A stretch of 64,000 nt of DNA from Pseudisothecium myosuroides (lineage: Eukaryota > Streptophyta > Bryopsida > Hypnales > Lembophyllaceae): assembly GCA_951799445.1 (NCBI GenBank), contig OX637297.1, positions 16,306,001 through 16,370,000 on the forward strand, written 5' to 3'. Shown here one piece after another: positions 1 through 10,630 of this stretch. The position numbers were made by a program, and so were the translations under genes. The notes under the pieces were generated by a model. It was not told where the DNA came from, searched no databases, and was given only the letters and a program-made list of their open reading frames with translations. Position 1 is the first letter of the stretch. Every line of letters begins with the position of its first letter.

Positions 1-1209
1 TACAAAGTGCACTTGTTTCTAAGGTCGTGGTTGACACTCACTCGCATAATGACCCGGTCCTCCACATCTTGTACACCAAACGTTCGCACGTGTGGTTGGC
101 ACCATCCGTCTCGGCATCCGATTCTCTGCCATATTGACCTTGATCGCTTCCAAGGTTTCTTGGATATTCTTCAGAAATTTCTTGGAATCGTCATCTTCTA
201 TCTTCACTTTGACCGTCTTACGACCGGATCCAGCAGCCTTGCTTTGCACACTGCACTTTCCTCTGGAAGTTTCCGCTTCGCTGGTAGAGCTGTTAGATTC
301 CGTGGTAGACGAATCCGTCCCGGTTCCGGAACTCGCGGTCTCGGAATCGGAAAACTTCCGTCTACGTCTTTCCTTCCTTTCATACTTCTTGCTTCGTCCC
401 TTCTCCATCTTCTCACTCTTCTTGATGGATCTTCTCAGAGACTGCGCCGAGTTCTCGTAATTCTGAGCTGACTCCATAGCCTCACGTAACGTGGTGGGTC
501 GGGATTGTCAGATTTGAAAGCCCATTGCCTCCGGGAATCCTGCCACATACCATTCCACCTGTATACTTGGAGCTATTTCCGTAGTTAGCTTTTTAAGCAG
601 ATCTTTCACTTTCTGTCCATATGATCTCACAGATTCATGAGAACACATGGTCACTTTACTGATTCTACCCAACGCTCTGGCCTCTCCTCCAACTTCTCTA
701 AAAGTTCGGAGGAACAGATTGGTGAGCTGGTTCCAGTCATTCCGGATAGCTTCCGGAACGTCCTGATACCATCTCAGAGCCTCTCCTTTCAGTAATCCTT
801 GAAAGATTCGTTGTCTGGCAGCTGGGTCTTCCTGATTAGCTACTGTTGTGGCCTCAAATTCTCCCAGCCAGTCATCTACATCCTTGCTGCCATCCCCTTG
901 AAACCTATTATACCTGAGGCGTGTAGTGGATACCATGATCTCAGCTTTGTCAGAGGATGGCTCCTCTTCAGAAGTTTCCGATGTGGGTCCTCTCTCAGGT
1001 TCCTCCCTAACTTCTTCCGGTTCCGCAACTGGTTCCGGGCTAGCCAGACGTTCCGGATGAATATCCCGTCTATTACCTAAGTTAGGGACCACTACCAAAT
1101 CTTCCTCTAATTCCGAGGCTGGAATTCCGCGTACTATAACTCTTCTGGAAAGCTCTTCCAAACGGGCTGACCGTCGACCTATCGGAGTAGTACTCTCAGT
1201 TCTACTCAT
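1..1209 (-). pseudogene. gypsy-type retrotransposon gag (partial, one internal stop)
   Basis: This is the capsid/nucleocapsid gene of an LTR retrotransposon and it runs off the left edge of the window. The first ATG is at 1209; the reading frame continues upstream of it without another ATG, so I chose that start. The middle holds a retrotransposon-gag core (RWYQDVPEAIRNDW, then FLRTFREVGGEA). The distal part is a basic/Ser-rich linker and a CCHC zinc knuckle (C-x2-C-x4-H-x4-C, motif CTRCGGPGHYASEC) near position 25-65, which binds RNA in this family. An in-frame TGA at 508-510 splits the reading frame, but the same frame stays open on both sides (FQI stop QSRPTT). CGA to TGA explains it simply. 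It lies directly downstream of the primer site and LTR, in the usual order. Protease, reverse transcriptase and integrase would lie beyond the window. Confidence 0.85.
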
Positions 1210-1330
1210 GAAGTAGGGGCTAGGTAGCTTTTCCAATCCTAGCTTCAACAGAAGGTCCTAAAATTAAATTTTCTCTATCTTTTGGTCACTTTCCGGATCC
1301 TATCCAGAGCTTGCTTCAAGCTTTCAGAAT

Positions 1331-1347
1331 CCCCGGCAGCGGCGCCA
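1331..1347 (-). other. Primer-binding site, tRNA-Asp type
   Basis: On the minus strand this reads TGGCGCCGCTGCCGGGG. It matches, with one mismatch, the complement of the 3' end of plant tRNA-Asp, the primer used by several plant gypsy lineages. It lies 4 bp downstream of the end of the LTR at 1352 and upstream of gag, which fixes the element's orientation as minus. Confidence 0.85.
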
Positions 1348-1351
1348 AAAG

Positions 1352-4300
1352 TGTCGTACGCGCAATCTAGGCGTAAGTATCCTTAACACCAAAATGATGA
1401 TAAGATAACACAAAATATCGTCCCAGGAGATTCTAGTATGTTTCAGCAAGCTGAGGAGTATCCGGGTTGTAATCCAAACAACAAAACCCCAAGCAACACC
1501 TCTTTCTTTTCCTATTTCTTACACAATAGTCTTCCGGATCCCAATCCGGATCTATCCCTTTCCGGTTTCCGGTTTGATCCGGATTCCGGGTCTCATTTCT
1601 TAACTTCGACTGGTTTTTTATTCCCCTGTTTTACCCTCAGGGTGTCCGCCTTTGATCTTTTAGAGGGGTAGGAACACACCACTCATAGACATCTATTTCT
1701 CTGCACAAAACTTCACACAAAACAATCCTAATCGAGTTTTTATTGTAGAATAGAGAAAGTAATCATCCTCACAATTCCCCGGGTAGCTTGCCCGGAAAAC
1801 AAGTCACTCAGAATTGCATCCTTCCGCTTCTACTACAACGACAGATCAAGACAGTCGGAACTAAAAGAGATTCGTGCATCTATCTACTAGACTGATCCTA
1901 TCGTTGGCAGACCTTCCGGTGAGTGGGGATTTTCCGATGGCGGTCGCTTATCTCCGCTCGGAACCCTCCCTGGATTCCGGACTCGCATCCGCACCACTCC
2001 TTAGAACCGGATCACTGTTACGGCAATTTAAAGGTACCACGCACAAGTCCTTACTCACAAGTCTAGTAAAGTTTCCTCACAAACTTACTCGCTCAAATCA
2101 GGTCCAACTAATTCTCAACCCGGATTCCCCCTCATCCGTCCTCTCTCACACTTTCAACACTCATAAACGACTCAAGAAATCGAACACATAGCCAGAAATC
2201 CGTATGTCCACTTAGTGGCTCAGATTAGAGAAAAGAGAATATGAACATAAACTAATGCACACAAAATGGGCAAGGATGGAATGAATGGGCAACAAGCTGC
2301 CCTCCACTTAAAAAGCCCAAACAAAAAGCCAAAAAAAGAACACCTGAAAATCCAGGTGACCAATCAGTAACCAACCGTAATATCCGGAAAGTTCAAAGTC
2401 AACTACTCCTAAGAATCCGGAACCGGGCCCCACACACGGAAAATCCGCCCCAGATTAAAAATCATAATACTGCAAACATACTAACTACTTTCCCCGCTTT
2501 GATTTCTTCGCGCTGCTACTGGGGATGGCTGTAGACTGATCCCTGGTCCCGGCTTCTGGGGCGTCTTCAACAAGTCGATGTTGGGCAGCTCTGGAAAGTG
2601 GGTGAAGTCCAAGGGCTTGTTTGGATCGAGGTGCCCCAACAGTTGCGCCATCTCCTTCAAAATTCCTTCCATTCGGGCCTGGAAGTCCACCAAAATAGTT
2701 ACCACCTTGGACCCGGATAAGTGGCCTATGCCACTCAGCTGATTGCTGAAGAGTCGGGATTCGACAACAGCTTCCGCTGGTTGCTCGACCAACGCGGTCA
2801 AATTGTGGACGAGTTGGAGAGCTTCCGTCTCCTTCTGCCGTGCAACTGCGGCATCCGTCTCCGCCCAGTTCACCCGACCTAACAGGTCATCCCTTTCCTT
2901 CTCCAAGCTCTTGATCCGCTCGTCCTTCTCACGAATCAGATCCGGGCTCGGTAGTTTCCAGATCTGATTTATGATATCTTCCGGCTCCACCTTCAGCTCT
3001 GCAGCAATCCCCAGGATCATATCCGACATGCCGAAATGCATGTGCTTAGCCTCCTCCATCCACTGCGTTCCGGCGTCGAAGAAGTCTGACTGCATTTCCG
3101 ATTCCGGGGGTTGACTCGGCTCTCCTTTTTCCGGGGTCGACTGTTCCACCCTCAAGTTCGGATTGGTCGACTTCCTTCTCTTCTCCCGTTTGTCGACCAG
3201 GTCCTGCTGCTGCGTTTCTTCTTCCTCGTCTTCGTCTTCATCTTCTTCCTCCTCCTCTCCCTTGATTGGAGTATCCGGTGGAATTTCGTGCATGAGACCG
3301 TACTTCACTATTTCCAATCCGGTGTTGTAAATCACCATCTCTTCACTAGTCAGCATCTCCTGATGGTGGTACAGGTGAAACAGATACGGACTGAGAAGAC
3401 TCGACTTCCCCTTCCCTACGTGTGACACCAGTTTCTTCACTATACCGGCTAGGACTTTCTCCCAGTGAACTACCTTATCTTCTAAAGCCCCAAAGATAGT
3501 GTTGGCCACCGTAACCGTAACTCGGGTGGGCTTTTCCGGATACATGATCGGAATCAAAAATTCCAACACCCGTTTCTGCCTAGCGTCCTTACAGTCACTC
3601 ACTGGGTATCCGTCCTTAGTGGTAACCGGATTACGGAACTTCCCAATCCCGTACTTCTCTACCCGAGAACCTAATCCGGTCCCGTTCTTCTCAAACCCGT
3701 ATACGTCAGTCCATACATCCGCCGTCCATGCTCCGGGTTGGCCTCTCACAGTCAACTCGAACTGATTCGGGACTCCCAAGATCAGCTGCTCCAGCATCTC
3801 CGTGTCCTTAACATTCCACGGTCGGTGGATCAAACCTACGCACCCCATCCAGGTCAGATCTGTCTCTAACTCCTTCCGGTGCATTGGGTCGGCGGGAATA
3901 GCCGGTCTAACTATCCGAGCTGTGACAGAAGGTCGACGCGCTACCGGGTTGCTAGACTCCGCCATAATTCACCGACACCGACAACTAAATCGGGTGCAAT
4001 CGGCACCGACCTCACCCGTCTCTCCCTGTCGTGATCTCTAACTCACCACTCTTTCTCTCAGCTAAGTGCGCAAGACAATCAGCAAAGTGAAGAATGAGGA
4101 AGATTAGGTCTGGCGACGGTTTAAGTACTAGTCGAGCTGCCAAACGTTCCCCTTGACGAACGGAAAGAGGTCCGTTCCCGTAATGGTTCCCTAGCAGCGT
4201 AGGTCGGATACCTATTCCGTAGCTTGTTCCGATCCGACCTAACTCGGATTTAAGATCCGTTCCTGCTCTCGAAAGAACCCGGTTTAAAGGATCTGAAATC

Positions 4301-4436
4301 TCGGATTCTAACTATCCGGAATCTGTCTGTATCCGGATCTAATTTCTTATTTCTTACCAAAGTTTTGAAATTTTTAACTAACTCCTAACCTATTTCTATG
4401 CTATCTTCCTTTATTCTAAGTTTTCGTGCTCCCACA
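1352..4436 (-). repeat. 5' LTR (3,085 bp) of the gypsy element
   Basis: The repeat has TGT at its left end (TGTCGTACG at 1352) and ACA at its right end (CTCCCACA at 4436), typical LTR termini, and abuts the primer site. Its two ends and most of its interior are repeated at 34911-38463, where the copy stands alone and is flanked by a 5-bp target duplication. That independent copy proves the boundaries. It is unusually long and contains an ORF of 494 codons in the same orientation as the element. It is strikingly rich in TCCGGA and TTCCGG motifs. The DNA to the right (4437 on) is coding sequence of a DUF7869-like gene, so the element landed inside that gene. Confidence 0.87.
2481..3965 (-). CDS. 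ORF carried inside the LTR, 494 aa, unknown function
   Basis: This is a complete ATG-started reading frame lying wholly within the LTR. I do not recognise the function with certainty. The N-terminal 220 residues look globular (RVTVTVANTIFGALEDKVVHW, then SPYLFHLYHH) and are reminiscent of plant transposon-encoded domains. Residues about 234-254 are a run of Glu/Asp. About 343-395 is heptad-rich and probably coiled coil (EKDERIKSLEKERDDLL). The C-terminus is altered: compared with the copy in the solo LTR, several hundred bases are missing after QPSPV, and the frame now ends in a short novel tail (AARRNQSGESS). The expected ending SSAKKSKRGK is still present, but in another frame. A related open frame in the second LTR argues that it once encoded protein. 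Confidence 0.6.
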   Translation of the reverse strand: MAESSNPVARRPSVTARIVRPAIPADPMHRKELETDLTWMGCVGLIHRPWNVKDTEMLEQLILGVPNQFELTVRGQPGAWTADVWTDVYGFEKNGTGLGSRVEKYGIGKFRNPVTTKDGYPVSDCKDARQKRVLEFLIPIMYPEKPTRVTVTVANTIFGALEDKVVHWEKVLAGIVKKLVSHVGKGKSSLLSPYLFHLYHHQEMLTSEEMVIYNTGLEIVKYGLMHEIPPDTPIKGEEEEEDEDEDEEEETQQQDLVDKREKRRKSTNPNLRVEQSTPEKGEPSQPPESEMQSDFFDAGTQWMEEAKHMHFGMSDMILGIAAELKVEPEDIINQIWKLPSPDLIREKDERIKSLEKERDDLLGRVNWAETDAAVARQKETEALQLVHNLTALVEQPAEAVVESRLFSNQLSGIGHLSGSKVVTILVDFQARMEGILKEMAQLLGHLDPNKPLDFTHFPELPNIDLLKTPQKPGPGISLQPSPVAARRNQSGESS

Positions 4437-5254
4437 ACTGGTTAGAGGCGAACGGTAGAGGCCTTAAGTTGTGGAAAGAAGATGCTGAAGGACGAAGTTT
4501 GTGGCCGCGTGGTATACCCTTGCCAGTGCCGCTGAGGGCAATGAAAGGCGAGCAGGACATTGTGAAAGGTTTATCTACTTTTATGAAGTACTGGGAGAAC
4601 TTGTGCAATGCGGACGTCACTGGAGAATGCCGACAATGCTACGAGCATGTGGTGCACTACTGGCGTGATGTGAAGATGGCTTTGCAGGAACCACTTTCTG
4701 AAATTACTGTTCTGAAGGATGGTTTCTGGCCGACTACTCAAGTTCAAGCGACTGAAGCCGATCAGTTTAATGAACACGGCGATGATCATGAGGAGTTTGG
4801 GCAAGATGATGCATATATCGGGCCATTACGTGGTCACCCACCACCATCCTTCAGGGTGGGTCGAGATCTCTTCAAAGGCTATTTTGTTGCGCTTTTTCCC
4901 TCAGACAATGACTTGCATCCAGTTTGGATTGCAAGGGCGTTGTCTGATCCTTTCGTTGATCCGCAGAATCCGAATTGCGTGCTCATTCAATACTTCCGTC
5001 CAACAATAAGGGATCAAGATGTTCAAGACTTCTACACTGGATGGGACAACGAAGGAGGTTTGCTTTGGGAAATTGATGCTGAAGAACCGGCAATTTGGCA
5101 ACACACTGATGCTATTATGACAACGTGGAAGTCTTGGACCCAAAAAAATACTAAAGAGTCTACAATATGTCTACAATACATGTCTTACATGTCTACAATA
5201 TGCTTTCACATGATTATAAGGGAAGCCTTATATTTTGTTTTCTCATATAGATGA
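4437..5254 (+). pseudogene. DUF7869-like family copy 1, C-terminal part only
   Basis: The frame begins directly at the gypsy LTR edge (codons WLEANGRGLKLW) and has no start of its own; the rest of the gene lies left of the window, beyond the retroelement. It aligns with the C-terminal part of copy 2 (14907-15813): both read ENLCN, HYWRDVK, KDGFWPTT, FRVGRD, PVWIARAL, FYTGWD, WQHTDA and TQKNT. After TQKNT the copies diverge. Here about 170 bp are missing, so the frame runs into what is 3' untranslated sequence in copy 2, giving an artificial tail (ESTICLQYMSY...). The family's role is unknown; see copy 2 for its diagnostic motifs. Confidence 0.7.
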
Positions 5255-5259
5255 GAGGT

Positions 5260-5656
5260 TGTTGTTTTAGGGTTATAAATGTTTTAGTAATGATTTTTAT
5301 AGGTACTATTAGAGTTATACATGTCTAGTGGAGAATACATATTTTCGTGATGTATTTGCAAACTTCATATTGCAATGCAATATGTAGACCATATTAATGT
5401 ATTTGGTATTCCATTTAATGTTTTCTTCGTTGTGGAATATATGGAATTTTTGACAAAAAACAATGCAATGTTTAGTTCAAGACATGTATTGTTTACAAGA
5501 CTCTCATTTTAATGGAAATTGCTACTTTGAATTCATTATAATATGTGATTATGGAGCTAAAGTGAAGCCCATTTTAATTCACTCATTGAGCCTTTGAAGG
5601 CCTAATATTAATTTGGAAGGGCCCCACCCTCCCATTTTAATGAATATAATGTTTTA
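5260..5656 (+). repeat. 3' region shared by gene copies 1 and 2
   Basis: This non-coding stretch is homologous to 15820-16359, which follows copy 2. Both contain ATGGAAATTGCTACTTT and the closing TTTTAATGAATATAATG. The similarity extends well past the stop codons, so copies 1 and 2 descend from duplication of a whole transcription unit, or of a transposon, and not from capture of a coding piece. Confidence 0.75.
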
Positions 5657-5845
5657 TGTGGAAAAAGCAAGGGGAATCTGTCCAACTAATATTATCCCAC
5701 AATGTTAGTGGCATAATTACAACGTAGGGCATTAGATTCCTTTTTTTGGCTACGCAGCTGCAAAGTCATCCCCGAATCCGGCGATTTTTTATTTTTGGCT
5801 GCCCTCCGAATATGAGATTTCAAAATTGAATTCCTTCAATTCAGT

Positions 5846-5880
5846 TGGCGCCATTCTGTTCCCGCCCTCGAGTTCCCGCG
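5846..5880 (+). promoter_or_regulatory. Cluster of E2F-like sites upstream of gene copy 2
   Basis: TTGGCGCCA, TTCCCGCC and TTCCCGCG occur within 35 bp, about 170-205 bp upstream of the ATG at 6052. Each resembles the E2F consensus (TTSSCGSS). If functional, they would suggest S-phase expression. The clustering is visible; the function is inferred. Confidence 0.35.
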
Positions 5881-6051
5881 AATGAATCGAGTGTACGCCG
5901 TCATCCATTGTTCCGAAATTCTTCTTCACTCTTTCTTGTTGTCTCGATCAACTCGTGTGCGCCTCGGCTTCTTCTCTTTTGTGATTGAGCAGTTGAGCTA
6001 GAGCTGCAGGTGTAGTGCAATTATTGAGTGCAGTATTCATTGACTGTGATC

Positions 6052-6099
6052 ATGGCCGACGACTCTTGGCAAGAGGCTCTACGTTTTGCAGCGCTTGCG
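6052..6099 (+). CDS. Exon 1 of DUF7869-like copy 2
   Basis: Sixteen codons from ATG at 6052 to GCG, followed by GTAAATG as donor. The exon ends on a codon boundary. Exon 2 begins in phase after TTTGCAG at 7351 (VPVMSSSEIS), so splicing keeps one open frame. The exon is too short to recognise by itself; the call rests on the matching splice phase and start context. Confidence 0.5.
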
Positions 6100-7351
6100 G
6101 TAAATGATTTAGCTCTTGTCAGCACAGTGCGGGCTCCGTTTCTTGCTTTGAATTGATTACAGATTATGTCTCTCTCTGTGTGCAGTCCTGACCAAAGATT
6201 CAATTCAAGGAACGGGTCCACTATGGAGAGAGTGCCATAGAGCTTTTAGTTTGTAGGACATAGTACAATGTACAATTGAATGATAAATCCTGCATCTCAT
6301 TTCTCCCTCTCTGTAATTGTTTGTGGAAGTGGAAGTGATGGTTCCTCCGAAATGTGTGTTGGAAAATACGGAAACGTACATACAAGCTTGATAATTGTTA
6401 TTGTTCCGCGAATTGCAGGACAAATGAGCTCGAATCAAGCTGATTGATTGACTGTTCTTCTGTACTTTTGCTTCAAGATTCAGCTCGATTCGAGCTGAAT
6501 ATGTAAGGGTTCATAGAGTTCACATAATCATAAACCTGACTGAATTTCTGACAGTGATTTAGCTCGATTCGAGCTAAATGTCCGAAGAATGAAGTATTCA
6601 TAATTTTTGGAGATCACCCGTAATCCGAACTAATAAACTCGCTTATTAGGATTCAGCTCGAATCGAGCTGAATTTTGGAGCATAAATCATCATAAATTTG
6701 ATACATATTAGCCAGGCTTAAGTAATAAAAAATTCCAGGAAAGTTCAATATTCATGAACTTGAGAAGACGGTCGCATGAAATTAGATTGAATTGACCTGG
6801 TCTATGGTATTTGCTGTCGTAATAACAAAATTACAGAAAATTAATACCAAAACATTATTTCTGAGGAGTTGTTGTTAGACAATGCAGGTAACCACTAATA
6901 TTATTTCAGTATTTCTGTGTAACTAGTTTACACGGAGGAAAAGTTCAATGACTTGTACAGGTGCTGAAGTTCAGCTCGAATCTAGCTGATCTTCGTTAAT
7001 TATTATTGGGAAGTTCTTTTTCATTTTCATTTTCACGATATCGTGATCGGTAGAAGTTTTTCAGGTAGATTTGTTTAATGCGTACCCTACCAAGTTTTTT
7101 CTCTATTGTCACTCTAGAAATTAGAAATACTATTAATTGGCCTTCACATGAATGGTCAGGCTATTTTAGAATCCGCTCAGGATTAATGTTTTACACATTT
7201 AAGTAGGAACTACTTCCTATATTAATATGTGTTTTTTTCATGGAAGCATACGATATCTATCAGTAAAATTGTTCAGCTCGATTCGAACTTAATGGAGCAG
7301 AGATGTACTTCGACAATTAGACTTACATAATGTTGGCCTTATGATTTGCAG
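6100..7351 (+). other. Intron 1 of copy 2, with repeated palindromes
   Basis: 1,252 bp, starting GTAAATG and ending TTTGCAG. It is AT-rich and holds six copies of a palindromic motif (separate entry). I see no open reading frame of note inside. Confidence 0.55.
6426..7290. repeat. Six interspersed copies of palindrome CAGCTCGATTCGAGCTG
   Basis: Copies lie at about 6426, 6478, 6558, 6651, 6970 and 7272, at irregular spacing of roughly 50-320 bp. The best copies (6478 and 6651) are near-perfect inverted repeats of ATTCAGCTCG with a variable AT centre; the others carry one to three substitutions, some of them paired across the dyad. The flanking sequence is not repeated, so this is neither a tandem array nor a classic CRISPR-like array with uniform spacers. 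Confidence 0.8.
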
Positions 7352-7632
7352 GTACCTGTCATGAGTTCCTCTGAGATTTCAGTTGATCCTATGGAGTATT
7401 CAAACGACGAAAATCCTACGGTTCAAGGTGTAGATGTCAAAATTCCGGAATGTGAAGGAATTCCATGTCGCCAGTGGAATACTAGGTCCATGACTCTGTA
7501 TAACAATGGGGGTGTTCTCGTTGGCGAATATACTTGCCACAACGTCAATTCAGACCTCGTGCTCAGTGCGAATGGTCCTTTTGGCGATACCCACGTTGCA
7601 GTGCACATTACCAGGACATACTCTGAAGGAGG

Positions 7633-8930
7633 CACTAGAAGAAACTGGTGTTTTTTGTGATGTTGAAAAAAACGTGGTCTGATGTCCATTTTGACATGGG
7701 ATGTTGTCATCGAAGATGTCACCTAAAATCCGTTATAATTGACGTGCAAAAAACGTCCTAAAATTTCAAAAAACATGCCTGATTTGGCCTAGTTTTTTTT
7801 TTACATCACTCATGACATGCTCTTTGAAGGTTCCCATAGTGCGCCATTTGGCGGATAGCTCAGCTCCACGTAAGCGCCACGTGGGCGGGCAGTGCCACAT
7901 AGGACATTTTTTCATCCAATTCGTTGCTGACGTGGTCTGTGACGTGGACCCGGGAAAAAGTGACGTGGACCCCCCAATATCTGACATGGCATGCCTAGTC
8001 AGCACACTTTCATGCCATTTAAAAATTTCAATATTTCTTTTTGAAATGTCAATTTAGACGTCTAGATAGATGTTTTTGGAGACATCAACTACTGTATACC
8101 ATACCCATAAGTCAAGGTCAGTAGAAAACATTTATTTAAAAATAAAATAAAATAAAATGAATAAAAAAAACTGTTGAATTCAACAAGAATTTAAAAACAC
8201 TTACCATCTACCATCAAGAGAATTTTTGATGGCCAAATGAAGGAATTACTTCATTAAAAGTTAGTAAAATTAAAGGGTTGAGAGGTCCTATTTGTATCCA
8301 TTGTCCGTTCATAGTGAGACAAAAGATGTGGGATAACTAAAAATGGGAACTTGACTATTGTTAGTCTCCACGTCGTTTCAATCATCTCCATGTTGTTTCA
8401 GACATCTCCATGTTGTTTCAGACATCTCGACCATGTTGTTTAAGACATTTTGCATTGAACACAATTCTTGCTTTACATATCCCATATAGATTGCTTCTCT
8501 TTCTACCACCTCACTTGTATAAAGACCATTTCTTTTCATCTATGGTGTACATCCATCCATTTCCCTTTTTTTGCAAAGCATGCCATGTGGCTGCCCTTCC
8601 CCTAAATTTTTTACATATGGTCAACATTTTACCATAGACCATAGTAATTTTCACAAACTTATCCATAATCAAAATTTGTCTACTTGCTGACGTGGCAGTC
8701 TATGTTTTTTTGGACGTCCCAAAAAACATCAGTATGTCTTTAGTGATGTCAAATAAAATGGCAGTGTCAATGATAACATCAACTTTGATTTACAGAAACG
8801 TGCCAATGTTTTTCGTGACATCCACGAAAATCTACCTTGTCCGGCCAGATGTCCTCCAATATCGTCATGTTTTATCGGACATTGCATGTTAGTGGTAAAA
8901 CATCTCCAAAAACGTGGTTTTCTTATAGTG
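7633..8930. mobile_element. Non-autonomous CACTA element (1,298 bp)
   Basis: The left end reads CACTAGAAGAAACTGGTG. The right end, read inward, is CACTATAAGAAAACCACG. Both are flanked by the 3-bp duplication AGG (7630-7632 and 8931-8933), as CACTA/En-Spm transposons produce. The interior has no transposase but is full of short repeats such as GACATCTCCATGTTGTTT and GACGTGG, which fits CACTA subterminal repeats. It interrupts the long exon of DUF7869-like copy 2. Removing the element with one AGG leaves a one-base frame mismatch, so the gene carries a further small indel nearby. Confidence 0.88.
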
Positions 8931-10630
8931 AGGAGAGGATTTACTATTTGATGGCCTGGCCTATTGACAGGGTCCATTGCTCCGGGGCAAGTCTTCGCAA
9001 CCATGAAGTACGAGATAATTTTAGATCTCAACAAGCCCTTCTTCTGAATCCTCCGCCCCTAACATCTGCCCGGCCTTATACAAGTGTCCTTAGGAATCCA
9101 CCTCGCGTGACGTCCCTCAAATCCAAAGAGCTCCTCACTCAAGAGTCCATCAACTCCGTCTCCAGCAAAGTATGCTGCAGCAAAAACTATATTCAGCCGT
9201 TTCCCAGGGAGAAAATTAGAGCCTTCCGAGAACGCATGTACCACAGCTCATCATTTAAGTTCAGGTCCCATATGAAGACTGATGTACACAGATCAGTTCA
9301 TTTTGATGCACGTAGGAGGAAGATGGTGACCATTGAAAGCATTAGTGTATGCATGCGAGCATGGATGCATATTGTTGCTGTCCCGGAGGCCACATTCTAC
9401 TGTTACCTGAAATACTGGAAGGACGATCAAGAGGTGCGTGTCCATGGTAATACGGGGTTGTCGAAGCCAAGGAAGCACACTGAACAAGCCATGGCAACAT
9501 TGAAGTGCATCCTCGACAAGGAGGCGGATCACATACCACATCGTACCCGAACTCTGAAGTCAAGGGACAAAGTCGTCTCCATGTGTCTCCCCGCTACCTT
9601 CCAATGGAAGGGTCAAATGAAAGAAATCAACAAAGTGAATGCGGCCTTTGGATTGCCGGACGTTTCAACTTCAAACTTGAGCAAGATTAGGTCCTCCAAG
9701 TTCCTGGAGTACAAGGTGAAGAAGCCTGGAGATAACTTTGCTCGGTGTTCGGAGTGTAACAAATTACAAGAGATACAGAAAAGTTGTTTTGTTGGATCTG
9801 AGAGCGCTTTGAAATGGATAAGGAGGCTCGATAGACACTTGGCTATTGCTCGGGCGCATAAGGAGTTGTATTATGCAAACCGTTACCAATCGCATAATTT
9901 TCTGCACGAGTATTTGACAATCATGCATGACAAGATGGACCATTCCAAAACAGCATCACCGGTCTTCTCTCACAAGACTAAAGAACTCGATGGGCTCACG
10001 AAATTGCCTATTGCTGTCATCGGCATGATTGCACATGGTCATGTTGATGTTCGGTACGCGCATTATGGCTTGGAAATGTTTTCTAAAGATTCAAACTACA
10101 CTATTGGCTCCATGACAAAGTTATTGCGAGATCTGGAATTGCCGCCAAAGTCTTCTTCTTGGCAATTGTTTGTGGGGGCCAGGTTGACAAATTTGTCAAA
10201 GGCGCTTCTGAAGGGTGTAGAAATGTGTAAAGCCTCCCTCCCTCCGCCACCGGATAACTTACTTCCAGCAACGTCTTTGCCGCCCATTTTGAATGTGCAG
10301 ATGGACAATGCCACTAGGGACAACAAGAATAGATATGTTTTCTGCTACTGGTCTCTATTGGTTGCAAACAAGATTTTCCATGAAGTCTATGTGAACTTCA
10401 TGATTGTGGGTCATACTCATGACGACATTGATGCGCTCTTTGAAAGATGGAGTATGTTGTTGAAGAAGGAAAATTTCCTAACAATTCCTGCGCTTATAAA
10501 GTTATTCATGGATGTGGAATCCTTTCCCACTATCCCTCACCTTCTAGAAGAAGTGCCTGATTTCAAGGCTTTCATTGCAGGCAAATTTTTGGCCGGTGTG
10601 AGCCCCCCATTCGTCACTGGGGACTCACAG
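8931..10630 (+). CDS. Central segment of DUF7869-like copy 2
   Basis: An open stretch of about 565 codons between the CACTA element and the 4.28-kb insertion. An N-terminal Cys-rich region (VCCSKNY) is followed by a helix-rich region (ISVCMRAWMHIVAVPEATFY) shared with copy 3, then a region with CSECNKLQEIQKSC (possible zinc ligands). The C-terminal half carries MDNATRDNKNR, YWSLLVANKIF and VGHTHDDIDALFERWS. Charged Asp residues in these motifs are the most likely active-site residues if this is a transposase-like fold. The frame stays open for 1.7 kb, which suggests recent loss of function. Confidence 0.65.

Noticed and set aside
6426..7290. CRISPR array
   Set aside because: The repeats are palindromes at irregular spacing of 50-320 bp in a plant intron, with no cas genes.
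7760..8060. Genes inside the 1.3-kb CACTA element
   Set aside because: Short frames on both strands consist of the element's own repeats; nothing resembles a transposase.
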